Shown here in pieces: positions 8,551-16,368 of a stretch of DNA of 64,000 nucleotides. The stretch covers positions 1,054,001-1,118,000 of the forward strand of contig NZ_JBJDSB010000001.1 in assembly GCF_044987625.1 (NCBI RefSeq). Direction: 5' to 3'. This DNA comes from Desulfobaculum sp044987625. GTDB lineage: Bacteria; Desulfobacterota; Desulfovibrionia; Desulfovibrionales; Desulfovibrionaceae. The notes under the pieces were generated by a model that made no database searches, was not told the DNA's origin, and saw only the letters and a program-made list of their open reading frames with translations. The translations under genes and the position numbers were made by a program. How positions within the stretch are numbered: the stretch's first letter is position 1; each line of letters opens with the position of its first letter.

Positions 8551-9852
8551 ATGGATGCTTTGTTCCTCTCGCGGCTCCAGTTCGCTGCCGCGACCATGTT
8601 TCACTTCATTTTCGTCCCGCTGACGCTGGGGCTTTCCATCCTCGTCGCCGTGATGGAAACCAAGTACGTCACCTCCGGCAACGAGACGTACAAGAAAATG
8701 GCGAAGTTCTGGGGCAAGCTGTTCCTCATCAACTTTGCCCTCGGCGTTGTCACCGGCATTACGCTGGAATTCCAGTTCGGCACCAACTGGTCCCGCTACT
8801 CCGCCTATGTGGGCGACATTTTCGGCTCGCTGCTGGCTATTGAGGCCACGGTGGCGTTCTTCCTTGAGTCCACGTTCATTGCGGTGTGGGTCTTTGGCTG
8901 GGACAAGCTCTCGCCCAAGATGCACTGTGCCGCCATCTGGATTGTGGCCATCGCCTCCAATCTTTCGGGTCTGTGGATTCTGCTGGCCAACGGCTTTATG
9001 CAGAACCCCGTGGGCTACACACTGCAAAACGGCCGCGCTGAACTCGCCAACTTCCTCGACGTCATCACCAACCCCTTTGGGTGGATGCAGTTCTTCCACG
9101 TCATTCCGGCGTCGCTCATTGTCGCGGGCTTCTTTATCATGGGCATCAGCGCATGGCATTTGCTGCGCGGCTCGCACACGGACTTCTTCCAGAAGTCCAT
9201 GCGCGTTGGCATCTACGCGGCGCTTATCTTCTCGCTGTTCACCGCCTTTGAGGGCCACATGCACGGCAACGAGGTTGCCCAGGTGCAGCCCGCCAAGCTG
9301 GCTGCCATGGAAGCGCACTGGGAAACCACAGACTACGCGCCCATGTACCTGCTGCAGATTCCCGATGTAAAAAATGAGGAGAACCTCATTGAAGCGTTCC
9401 CCATTCCGGGCCTTTTGTCCCTGCTGGCCTTCAACGACCCCTCCGCCACCGTGCAGGGCCTGAAGGACTTCCCCAAGGACCAGCGCCCTCCCGTCATGCT
9501 GACGTTCCTTTCCTTCCGCGCCATGGTCGGTCTTGGCACCCTGTTCATCGTCCTTGCCGGTCTTGCATGGCTGGTACGCAACCGCCTGACGGACTACCCC
9601 ATGCTGCTCAAGGCGCTGGTGTGGACCATTCCGCTGCCCTACCTCGCCCACCAGTTCGGCTGGATTGTGGCGGAGGTTGGCCGCCAGCCATGGGTTGTCT
9701 ACGGCCTGATGCGCACGTCCGAGGGCGTCTCGCCCGCCGTGACCACGACGCAGGTGGGCTTCTCCCTGGCGGCACTGGTGGGCATGTACCTGCTGCTTGG
9801 CGCAGCGGACATCTTCCTGCTGTTCAAGTACGCCCGCAAGGGTCCGCAATAG
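8551..9852 (+). CDS. cydA: cytochrome bd quinol oxidase subunit I
   Basis: 433 residues, the short-Q-loop form. Membrane subunit carrying hemes b558, b595 and d; oxidises quinol and reduces oxygen. Visible features include the N-terminal RLQFAAATMFHF with the heme His18, the IEATVAFFLEST segment with conserved acidic residues, the FFHVIPAS His, SFRAMVGLG with the heme-ligand Met, and the family signature EVGRQPWVVYG. About nine hydrophobic segments. Preceded by AAGGGGG; cydB follows after 54 bp. In a sulfate reducer it serves oxygen protection and possibly energy conservation. Confidence 0.96.
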   Translation: MDALFLSRLQFAAATMFHFIFVPLTLGLSILVAVMETKYVTSGNETYKKMAKFWGKLFLINFALGVVTGITLEFQFGTNWSRYSAYVGDIFGSLLAIEATVAFFLESTFIAVWVFGWDKLSPKMHCAAIWIVAIASNLSGLWILLANGFMQNPVGYTLQNGRAELANFLDVITNPFGWMQFFHVIPASLIVAGFFIMGISAWHLLRGSHTDFFQKSMRVGIYAALIFSLFTAFEGHMHGNEVAQVQPAKLAAMEAHWETTDYAPMYLLQIPDVKNEENLIEAFPIPGLLSLLAFNDPSATVQGLKDFPKDQRPPVMLTFLSFRAMVGLGTLFIVLAGLAWLVRNRLTDYPMLLKALVWTIPLPYLAHQFGWIVAEVGRQPWVVYGLMRTSEGVSPAVTTTQVGFSLAALVGMYLLLGAADIFLLFKYARKGPQ

Positions 9853-9906
9853 GCCGGGCATGACAACGGGTATCGACACCAACTTCTTACCTGACGAGGA
9901 AGAGGC

Positions 9907-10932
9907 ATGTTAGAGACTGTATGGTTCCTGCTGTGGGGCGTACTGTGGGCCGTCTACTTCATTTTGGACGGGTTTGATCTGGGCATGGGCACCATCATGC
10001 CCTTCATCAGCAAAAACGAAACCGATCGCCGCACCATCTACAATGCCGCCGGTCCCTTTTGGGACGGCAACGAAGTGTGGCTTATCACCGCCGGCGGCGT
10101 GACCTTTGCGGCCTTCCCCGGCGCATATGCCGCGCTGTTCTCGGCCATGTATTCGGCGCTGTTCCTGCTGCTGTTTGCGCTCATTCTGCGCGGCGTCTCC
10201 TTTGAGTTCCGCTCCAAGGTGGAAAGCGACGCATGGCGCAAGCTGTGGGACGTGTGCCACGTCATTGGCAGCTTTGCCCCGGCCCTCTTGCTGGGCGTGG
10301 CCTTTGCCAACATCTTCCGCGGCATTCCCCTCAACGCCGAGGGCATCAACGAAGCGGGCCTGCTGCAGCTGCTGAACCCCTACGGGCTGGCTGGCGGCGT
10401 GCTCTTCGTCATTATGTTCGTGATGCACGGCTCCATCTGGCTGGGCATCAAGTCGCAGGGCCCCCTGCATGACCGCGCCGTGAACCTTGCCACCAAGACG
10501 TGGCCCGTGCTCATCATCTGGGCGGTGCTCTTTGTGGTCTACACCGGCGTGGAGACCAACACCTTTGCCAACTATCTGGCCAACCCGCTGCTGTTCGTCA
10601 TCCTCATCGGCGCTGTTGCGGGCATGATTGCCATCCGCCCCGCCCTTGGCGCGGGCCGGCTGTGGCGCGCATGGACGGCCTCGGCCGTGGGCATCGGCGG
10701 CACCGCGCTGTTCGGCGTGGTGGGCATGTTCCCCCGTCTGCTGCCCTCCAGCCTCAACGATGCATGGAGCATGACCATCCACAACGCGGCGTCCACGCCG
10801 CTGACCCTCAAAATCATGCTCACCGTGACCCTGATCACCATCCCCATCGTCATCGCGTATCAGGCGTGGGTGTACAAAACCTTCTCCCACAAGATCACGC
10901 AGGACGACCTCGACTACGAGGAAGCCTACTAA
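9907..10932 (+). CDS. cydB: cytochrome bd quinol oxidase subunit II
   Basis: 341 residues, polytopic membrane protein partnering CydA. N terminus WFLLWGVLWAVYFILDGFDLGMG is the CydB signature, followed by AAGPFWDGNEVWLI and eight to nine hydrophobic segments. The ribosome binding site is GACGAGGAAGAGGC. A strong terminator follows at 10971, closing the oxygen-handling block. Confidence 0.96.
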   Translation: MLETVWFLLWGVLWAVYFILDGFDLGMGTIMPFISKNETDRRTIYNAAGPFWDGNEVWLITAGGVTFAAFPGAYAALFSAMYSALFLLLFALILRGVSFEFRSKVESDAWRKLWDVCHVIGSFAPALLLGVAFANIFRGIPLNAEGINEAGLLQLLNPYGLAGGVLFVIMFVMHGSIWLGIKSQGPLHDRAVNLATKTWPVLIIWAVLFVVYTGVETNTFANYLANPLLFVILIGAVAGMIAIRPALGAGRLWRAWTASAVGIGGTALFGVVGMFPRLLPSSLNDAWSMTIHNAASTPLTLKIMLTVTLITIPIVIAYQAWVYKTFSHKITQDDLDYEEAY

Positions 10933-10970
10933 CGCGGCGATTTTCCCCCGCCGCCCTGTGGAAAACACAG

Positions 10971-11004
10971 CGCCGCCCCGGCCTTGGCCGGGGCGGCGTC
11001 TTTT
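10971..11004 (+). terminator. rho-independent terminator of cydAB
   Basis: 13-bp perfect stem (10971-10983 with 10986-10998) followed by TCTTTT. It also separates the convergent minus-strand gene ending at 11127. Confidence 0.88.
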
Positions 11005-11126
11005 GTGTGAACAGCCGAAAGCTGCGCAGAAAACCAGTGGGAAGTCCTCCCCTTTTGAGCAGGCCCACCACAAGTGGCTGTGCCCTCAGCCTCAATTCGT
11101 GCGGCGGCGGCGAAGCCGCCACGGCG

Positions 11127-12617
11127 TCAGGCGTCGTCGTCCTCGGCCAGCGCTCCTGCGTCGGGCGTGCCGAGGGTGCAGGCGTTGCCTTTGTAGTTGA
11201 AGAACAGCTTCAGGGTCTTCTTAACCTTGTCAGAGAAAATTTTCGGGCCAAGGTAATTCCCGGCCACACGCTTATTGATTTCGCCAAGGGTGGGGTAGGG
11301 GTGCACCGCGCTGGCGAGGGTGCTCAGCTTCACGCCGCCGCTTTGGATGGCCACCCATTCGTTAATCAGCTCCCCGGCGTGGGGGCCGACAATCTGCACG
11401 CCCACGGGACGGCCCTTTGTGAGCAGCAGCTTGATGCGTCCGCGCGTTTCGCCTTCGGCAACGGCGCGGTCGTTGCCTGCAAAATCCTCGGTGATGACGT
11501 CCACATCCAGCCCCGCCTCGGCCGCGGATTTTTCATTGTGGCCGATGGAGGCGCTTTCGGGCCATGTGTAAGTGCAGCGCGGCAGGTTGGTGTAATCGGC
11601 CTTGCGGGGCAGGTGAAAGACGGCGTTGGACACCACAATACCGCCCTCGTAGCCTGCGGCGTGGGTAAATTGGTGCTGGCCGGTCACGTCTCCGGCGGCG
11701 TAAATATGCTTCACATTGGTGCGCATGCGCGCGTCCACGCCAATGCCGCGGCGCGAGGCGTCCACCCCCGCCTGCTCCAGGCCCAGCCCCTCGATATTCG
11801 GCGTGCGCCCCAGCGCCACAAACAGCGCCTCGCCCACCACGGAGCGCGGCGCGCCCGCCGCATCCGTAAACACCACCTCCGCGGCGTGCCCGGTGCTGAC
11901 CACCTCACGCACCGAGGTGCCCACGTGCACGGTGACGCCGTCGTCACGCAGGGCCTGCTGCACCACCTCCGCCATGTCGGCGTCCTCGCCGGACAGAATG
12001 TGCGCGCTGCGCTGAATGAGCGTGACCTTGCTCCCAAGGCGGCTGAACGCCTGCGCCATTTCACAGGCAATAGGCCCGCCCCCGAGGATGGTCAGCGACG
12101 CCGGAAGTTCTTCCAGCGAAAAAATCTGCTCGTTGGTGAGGTAGTCCACGCTGTCCAGCCCCGGAATGGGAGGCGCACCGGGTCGCGTGCCCGTGGCAAT
12201 CACCCACGAACCAGCGGAATACACCGCGCCGCCAACACGCACGCTGTGCTCGTCCACAAACACAGCCTCGCCAAACTCCACCCGCGCCCCAAGCCCGCAA
12301 AAGCGCTCCACCGAGTCGTGCTCCTGAATCACGGCCTGCACCTCGCGGATGCGTTCGGCCACGCGGTAGAACTCCACGGGCGGCACGTCGACGCTGGGCA
12401 AACCAAAACGGTGGGCCGAGCGCATCTGGTGATAGACATGGGCGCAGTGGAGCAAGGTCTTGCTGGGCACGCAGCCGTAGTGCAGGCAGTCCCCGCCAAG
12501 GGCGGGCTCACGCTCAATGAGCAGGGTCTTGGCCCCAAGCTGGGCGCTGCCTGCGGCCACGGTCAGCCCAGCCGCTCCGCCGCCAATAATGCCGAGGTCA
12601 AAGTCGTAGGTGCCCAT
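11127..12617 (-). CDS. FAD/NAD-linked disulfide oxidoreductase (mercuric reductase/lipoamide dehydrogenase-like)
   Basis: 496 residues. N-terminal FAD motif GIIGGGAAGLTVAAG, redox-active disulfide GGDCLHYGCVPSK, NAD motif ILGGGPIACEMAQAF, second FAD motif IYAAGDVTG and the C-terminal dimerisation domain with a His in AVHPYPTLGE. It lacks the N-terminal heavy-metal domain and the C-terminal Cys pair of true MerA, so its substrate is unknown; a role in thiol/disulfide metabolism is only an inference. It follows the VTT membrane protein gene by 12 bp, a pairing seen in many bacteria. Confidence 0.85.
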   Translation of the reverse strand: MGTYDFDLGIIGGGAAGLTVAAGSAQLGAKTLLIEREPALGGDCLHYGCVPSKTLLHCAHVYHQMRSAHRFGLPSVDVPPVEFYRVAERIREVQAVIQEHDSVERFCGLGARVEFGEAVFVDEHSVRVGGAVYSAGSWVIATGTRPGAPPIPGLDSVDYLTNEQIFSLEELPASLTILGGGPIACEMAQAFSRLGSKVTLIQRSAHILSGEDADMAEVVQQALRDDGVTVHVGTSVREVVSTGHAAEVVFTDAAGAPRSVVGEALFVALGRTPNIEGLGLEQAGVDASRRGIGVDARMRTNVKHIYAAGDVTGQHQFTHAAGYEGGIVVSNAVFHLPRKADYTNLPRCTYTWPESASIGHNEKSAAEAGLDVDVITEDFAGNDRAVAEGETRGRIKLLLTKGRPVGVQIVGPHAGELINEWVAIQSGGVKLSTLASAVHPYPTLGEINKRVAGNYLGPKIFSDKVKKTLKLFFNYKGNACTLGTPDAGALAEDDDA

Positions 12618-12629
12618 ACGCCATGCTCC

Positions 12630-13316
12630 TTACGCGCCAAAGCGCCGCGCGCGGACGCGGGTCATAATCTTCTTTACCACAAGGGGAAACAGACCAAGGG
12701 CCGCAAAGGACGCGAGCAGCGACGGGGACAGAATGCCCGACAGCGACTGCAGCTGTCCCAGCTCCTTGCCGGCGTTCACATACACCATAGTTCCGGGCAG
12801 CATGCCCAATTGCGACACCCAATAGTACCGCAGCAAGGGCATGGTGGTCAGCCCCATCACCAGATTGATGGCAAAGAACGGAAACGCCGGGATAAGCCGC
12901 ATGGTAAACAGATAAAACGCGCCCTCGCGCTCAATGCCCCGGTTCACAGTGACCAGCCTGCCCCCAAAACGCTGCTGCACCCAGTCGCGCAGAAGAAAGC
13001 GCGACGCCGCGCACGCCAGCGTCGCCCCAATGGTGCTGGCAAAGGAAATCACCACCAAGCCCAGCCAAAAGCCGAACAGCCCGCCCCCAAGCAGCGTCAT
13101 CACCGTTGCGCCGGGGACCGACAGCGCCGTCACCAGCACATACACAACGAAATACGCGCCAATGACCGCCACGGTGTGCTCCGCATACACCGACGCAAAC
13201 CACGCCTGCTGCTCGCGGATGAAGTCCAATGAAAAGAAGCGCCCAAGATCAAACACAAAGTACCCGGCAAGACCAAGCAGAACGAGCACCAGAACCAACA
13301 CTTTGCGTAACGACAT
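12630..13316 (-). CDS. TVP38/TMEM64 (VTT-domain) membrane protein
   Basis: 228 residues with an N-terminal hydrophobic segment, then the SNARE-associated/VTT core containing LSVPGATVMTLLGGGLFGFWLG and the RLIPAFPFFAINLVMGLTT segment typical of the DedA-superfamily TVP38 branch. DedA-like proteins are thought to move lipids across membranes, but this subgroup's role is not settled. Start at 13316 is supported by AAGGTGGAG upstream; the longer reading frame to 13433 has no such support. First gene of a two-gene minus-strand operon. Confidence 0.85.
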   Translation of the reverse strand: MSLRKVLVLVLVLLGLAGYFVFDLGRFFSLDFIREQQAWFASVYAEHTVAVIGAYFVVYVLVTALSVPGATVMTLLGGGLFGFWLGLVVISFASTIGATLACAASRFLLRDWVQQRFGGRLVTVNRGIEREGAFYLFTMRLIPAFPFFAINLVMGLTTMPLLRYYWVSQLGMLPGTMVYVNAGKELGQLQSLSGILSPSLLASFAALGLFPLVVKKIMTRVRARRFGA

Positions 13317-13434
13317 GACTCCACCTTGTTTCACAACAGCGCACAACGCGCCGCTTCCATTTCCATATACACTGCACAAGGCCCGCGGTGAAGGCCAGCC
13401 GCCCGCACCACAGCGACCGGCCGAGTAGCACACA

Positions 13435-13450
13435 TGTCACCAGCGTGACA
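13435..13450. promoter_or_regulatory. perfect 16-bp operator-like palindrome
   Basis: TGTCACCAGCGTGACA, a perfect inverted repeat with a 4-bp centre, located between the divergent VTT gene and the predicted small RNA promoter at 13481. The regulator is unknown; spacing differs from usual CRP/FNR sites. Confidence 0.5.
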
Positions 13451-13515
13451 CTTTCGCGTTACGACTGGCCGAATTATGCATTGACGACGCACCACACCTC
13501 ACGTAGAGTCCTTTT

Positions 13516-13592
13516 CAGCATATGGGAACAGCACACAACGACACCTCCGTGTGCCCCATCCTACCGCTAACCCCGTTCGCGCGGGGTTTTTT
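13516..13592 (+). ncRNA. candidate small RNA with CCUCC loop and terminator
   Basis: A predicted sigma70 promoter (TTGACG 13481-13486, 17-bp spacer, TAGAGT 13504-13509) is followed by a hairpin: ATGGG (13522-13526) and GCACAC (13531-13536) pair with GTGTGC (13549-13554) and CCCAT (13555-13559), leaving a 12-nt loop ending ACACCTCC. A terminator follows: AACCCCG (13569-13575) with CGGGGTT (13582-13588) and six T. There is no coding sequence. The loop ACACCTCC (13541-13548) is perfectly complementary to GGAGGTGT (13918-13925) in the hydA leader. Start site and function are inferred. Confidence 0.6.
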
Positions 13593-13838
13593 CATGATTC
13601 TTCCTTCCAGCGGGGTCTTTCCCCGCGTGCTGTGCCATCATCCACAATCCGCTCCCCGTCCCCCGTTGCCTCCTCATAGTGGCGCAGGGCGGGAGCGTTG
13701 TGGAGTGACGCTCTTCTTTGCGTTCGCAATAACTGTTCTCACTCCTTGAATTTTCCGCTCTACGTCCTATAGAAACGCTTCCCGCCCCCAAATTGCCTGT
13801 CTCATCGCCCTCAACGCCATTTTTTGTATGCACCGTGC
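13593..13838 (+). other. intergenic region upstream of hydA
   Basis: About 245 bp with no gene, containing an imperfect GCGGGG..CCCCGC pair near 13609-13626 and otherwise nothing I can interpret. Confidence 0.4.
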
Positions 13839-13881
13839 ATTGCGTAATAACATTTCGCAATTAATATTCCTATTGTACTAT
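13839..13881 (+). promoter_or_regulatory. hydA promoter with overlapping palindromic operator
   Basis: Perfect palindrome ATTGCG-N11-CGCAAT at 13839-13861. Its right arm overlaps a predicted -35 TTCGCA (13854-13859), spaced 16 bp from a good -10 TACTAT (13876-13881). The region is distinctly AT-rich. The arm sequence recalls ATTGC-N9-GCAAT upstream of the desulfoferrodoxin gene. Confidence 0.5.
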
Positions 13882-13972
13882 CCATAGAAAAAATGTAACA
13901 ATCGCTCCCAGTTCCCAGGAGGTGTTTCAACAACGCGGGCTGTTTGCCCGCTCAAACGGAAGGAGGATCGCC

Positions 13973-15292
13973 ATGTCAGGTTGCAAGGCACAGCAGCCGC
14001 CTGTCGAGCCGGTCGATCTCTCCGGCGTTGCGCCGGTTGGAGCAGGCGCCACGCAGGAGATGGAGTCCATCCGCTACAAAATGAACGCGCCCCACGGTGT
14101 TGAGCCGGACAGCATGTTCTTTGTGCAGGTGGACCCCGAGCTTTGTGTAGACTGCTTTGAGTGTGAGGACCACTGTCCCACCGGAGCCATTCAGGAAAAC
14201 GCGGACTTCGTGCACGAAGTCGTGGACCCTGCCGCATGCATGAACTGCGGCCAGTGTCTGCTCAGCTGCCCCTATGGCGCCATCTACGAGAACGTCTCGT
14301 ACGTGGACGAGCTTTTTGAAAAGCTGCAGGACCCCGACACCATCGTGGTCACCATGCCCGCCCCCGCCGTGCGCTACGCCCTTGGCGAGTGCTTTGGCGA
14401 GGCGACCGGCACCTTCGTCAGCGGCAAAATGCACGCTGCCCTCAAGAAGATGGGCGTTGACTACGTGTGGGACACCGAGTGGACCGCCGACGTCACCATC
14501 CTTGAGGAAGGCACTGAGCTCATCAACCGCGTGAAGACCGGCGAGATGCCCCTGCCGCAGTTTACGTCCTGCTGTCCCGGCTGGATCAAGTACTGCGAAA
14601 GCTTCTACCCGGACCTCATCCCCCACTTGTCCACCTGCCGTTCGCCCATTGGCATGATCGGCTCCATGGCCAAGACCTACGGCGCAGAGCAGACCGGTGA
14701 GAAGCCCAAAAAGATCTACACCGTGTCCATCATGCCCTGCATCGCCAAGAAGTACGAAGGCATGCGCCCCGAGCTGGATGCCAGCGGCTTCCGCGACATC
14801 GACGCCACCATCAACACCCGCGAGCTGGCCTACATGATCAAGAAGGCCGGTATCGACTGGAACGCCCTGCCCGAGGTCCAGCCCGACCCCGCCCTTGGCA
14901 TGTCCACCGGTGCCGCAACCATCTTCTGCACCAGCGGCGGCGTTATGGAAGCGGCCCTGCGCCTGGCCTACGAGGAACTCTCCGGCCAGGATCTGCCCGC
15001 TCCCGATATCAAGGTCGTGCGCACGCACGAAGGCATCAACGCTGCGGACATCGACATCCCCGGCTTCGGCACCGTTAAGGTGGCTGTGGCTTCGGGCCTC
15101 GAAAACGCGGCCAAGCTCTGCGACGAAGTGCGCGCGGGCAAGTCCCCCTACCACTTCATCGAAATCATGACCTGCCCCGGCGGTTGTGTGAACGGCGGCG
15201 GCCAGCCCATGGACCCGGCTGTCCAGGCCTCCCTGTTCAAGAGCATGATCGCCAAGGTCAACAAGCGCTTCCGCGCGCGCAGCATCGCCTAA
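13973..15292 (+). CDS. hydA: periplasmic [FeFe] hydrogenase large subunit
   Basis: 439 residues. Reversible hydrogen oxidation at the H-cluster. Two [4Fe-4S] ferredoxin motifs (Cys58, 61, 64, 68 and Cys89, 92, 95, 99) precede the three H-cluster signatures: L1 TSCCPGW (Cys200/201), L2 MPCIAKKYEG (Cys256) and L3 CPGGCVNGGGQP (Cys401, Cys405). It has no signal peptide of its own; export relies on the Tat signal of the small subunit, as in D. vulgaris. Start at 13973 follows GGAAGGAGG; the in-frame GTG at 13922 overlaps another purine-rich stretch and is rejected. The leader also has a GCGGGC..GCCCGC hairpin (13935-13951). Confidence 0.95.
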   Translation: MSGCKAQQPPVEPVDLSGVAPVGAGATQEMESIRYKMNAPHGVEPDSMFFVQVDPELCVDCFECEDHCPTGAIQENADFVHEVVDPAACMNCGQCLLSCPYGAIYENVSYVDELFEKLQDPDTIVVTMPAPAVRYALGECFGEATGTFVSGKMHAALKKMGVDYVWDTEWTADVTILEEGTELINRVKTGEMPLPQFTSCCPGWIKYCESFYPDLIPHLSTCRSPIGMIGSMAKTYGAEQTGEKPKKIYTVSIMPCIAKKYEGMRPELDASGFRDIDATINTRELAYMIKKAGIDWNALPEVQPDPALGMSTGAATIFCTSGGVMEAALRLAYEELSGQDLPAPDIKVVRTHEGINAADIDIPGFGTVKVAVASGLENAAKLCDEVRAGKSPYHFIEIMTCPGGCVNGGGQPMDPAVQASLFKSMIAKVNKRFRARSIA

Positions 15293-15303
15293 AGGAGGAA
15301 ACC

Positions 15304-15645
15304 ATGCACAATGTCGCTACTCTGACCCGACGTGGTTTCATCAAGGCCGCCGGCCTGGCCTGCGGGTACGCCGTTCTCGGCGTGAACCTGACCAAAGAAG
15401 CCGTGGCCGCCGCCATGGAATTCGTCGGCCTGCGCCAGCGCTCCGTCTACAATGCTGACGCCAACATCTATAAGCTGCGCAAGTCGCAGGACAACCCGAC
15501 TGTTATGTCCCTGTACGCCAAGGACGGCTTCCTGCCCGAAGGCCCCTGCGGACACAAGTCGCACCACCTGCTGCACACGCACTACTTTGACCGCAGCGCC
15601 AAAGTACAGGCGCTCAAGGACAAGGGCTTCGAACTGAAGCGCTAG
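15304..15645 (+). CDS. hydB: periplasmic [FeFe] hydrogenase small subunit
   Basis: 113 residues. Wraps around the large subunit and supplies the export signal: the N terminus has a Tat motif (TRRGFIKAAG) and a moderately hydrophobic stretch ending near AVAAAM. The mature part, with KLRKSQDNP, GHKSHHLLHTHYFDR, matches the family. It starts after AAAGGAGGAAACC, 11 bp behind hydA, so the two are translated in step. No terminator with a strong T run follows. Confidence 0.93.
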   Translation: MHNVATLTRRGFIKAAGLACGYAVLGVNLTKEAVAAAMEFVGLRQRSVYNADANIYKLRKSQDNPTVMSLYAKDGFLPEGPCGHKSHHLLHTHYFDRSAKVQALKDKGFELKR

Positions 15646-15825
15646 TTCCCCGCACGCAACCGGGCTCGCCTGCGGGAAGGACACCGCGTCTGACCCCAAG
15701 GGCTCGCCCGACTCCCCCACCCCGCCTTTTCCCATGCGAAACCCGCTTAATCCTGCGGATTTCGTAGGGAATTTATTTCTCTTTTAAGCCTCTGTTTTTC
15801 TTCACTTTTTCTTCATTTTTCCCCA

Positions 15826-15881
15826 TTGACATACCGCAGCGAAGCGGGTACTTCTCTGGCACACGATTTATAAATTCGTGT
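15826..15881 (+). promoter_or_regulatory. predicted promoter and palindrome of the H-cluster maturation operon
   Basis: TTGACA (15826-15831), 17-bp spacer, TACTTC (15849-15854), predicted start near 15861. Exactly there begins an inverted repeat ACACGA (15861-15866) / TCGTGT (15876-15881) around an AT-rich centre, suitable as operator or 5' stem-loop. Confidence 0.5.
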
Positions 15882-16110
15882 CACCTATATACGTGAATCG
15901 ACCTGCGGGGAGGACGTACGTCTGAACCAGAGGGGAGGCCACTGCGCGACCTGAACGCTGCGCGTCCGCACACCGGTGCTGGCGTAAGGCCACAGGTGCA
16001 CCCGCACACTTCCTCCATCCCCCTCACAGATCGAGCTGACCACCGCCCGCGCGGCCAGATACTGGCCCAGCGCAGGCACAACCGCCCGCACACGGCGACG
16101 GAGCTCAACC
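15882..16110 (+). other. long untranslated leader of the maturation operon
   Basis: From the predicted start near 15861 to the first codon is about 250 nt with no recognised gene. It contains several GC-rich complementary segments. No known riboswitch class was recognised. Confidence 0.4.
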
Positions 16111-16353
16111 ATGGAAAAACGCATGGGCGTTATCGGCATCATCATCCACGATAGGACTGCCGCTGCCTCGGCCGTCAACGAGATTCTCAGCGACTACGGC
16201 CACATTGTGGTGGGTCGCATGGGCCTTCCCTACAAGGAGAAGGGCGTCAACGTTATCTCACTGATTATCGAGGCTTCCACGGACGAGGTCGGCGCCATGA
16301 CCGGACGGCTCGGCCAGCTTGCCAATGTCAAAGTCAAATCCATGCTCGTGTAG
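16111..16353 (+). CDS. TM1266-family iron-only hydrogenase system regulator
   Basis: 80 residues with an ACT/NikR-C-like alpha-beta pattern (MGVIGIIIHDRTAAASAVNEILSDYG, VISLIIEASTDEVGAMTGRLGQL). Members of this family are encoded with [FeFe] hydrogenase maturation genes and are annotated as putative system regulators; no DNA-binding domain is visible. It is 15 bp upstream of hydG and heads the maturation operon. The molecular role is not established. Confidence 0.85.
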   Translation: MEKRMGVIGIIIHDRTAAASAVNEILSDYGHIVVGRMGLPYKEKGVNVISLIIEASTDEVGAMTGRLGQLANVKVKSMLV

Positions 16354-16368
16354 CACAAGGAGGCGGGA

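Noticed and set aside
6919..9882. 987-codon open frame on the minus strand
   Set aside because: It lies opposite rub, roo and cydA, which have full family motifs; high G+C makes long empty antisense frames common. Its translation is low-complexity and matches nothing.
10500..13232. 910-codon plus-strand open frame
   Set aside because: Covers the antisense of the minus-strand flavin reductase and VTT genes and the end of cydB; no motif or start signal.
13922..13972. GTG start giving an N-terminal extension of HydA
   Set aside because: No properly spaced ribosome binding site, while ATG 13973 has GGAAGGAGG; the extension overlaps a hairpin.
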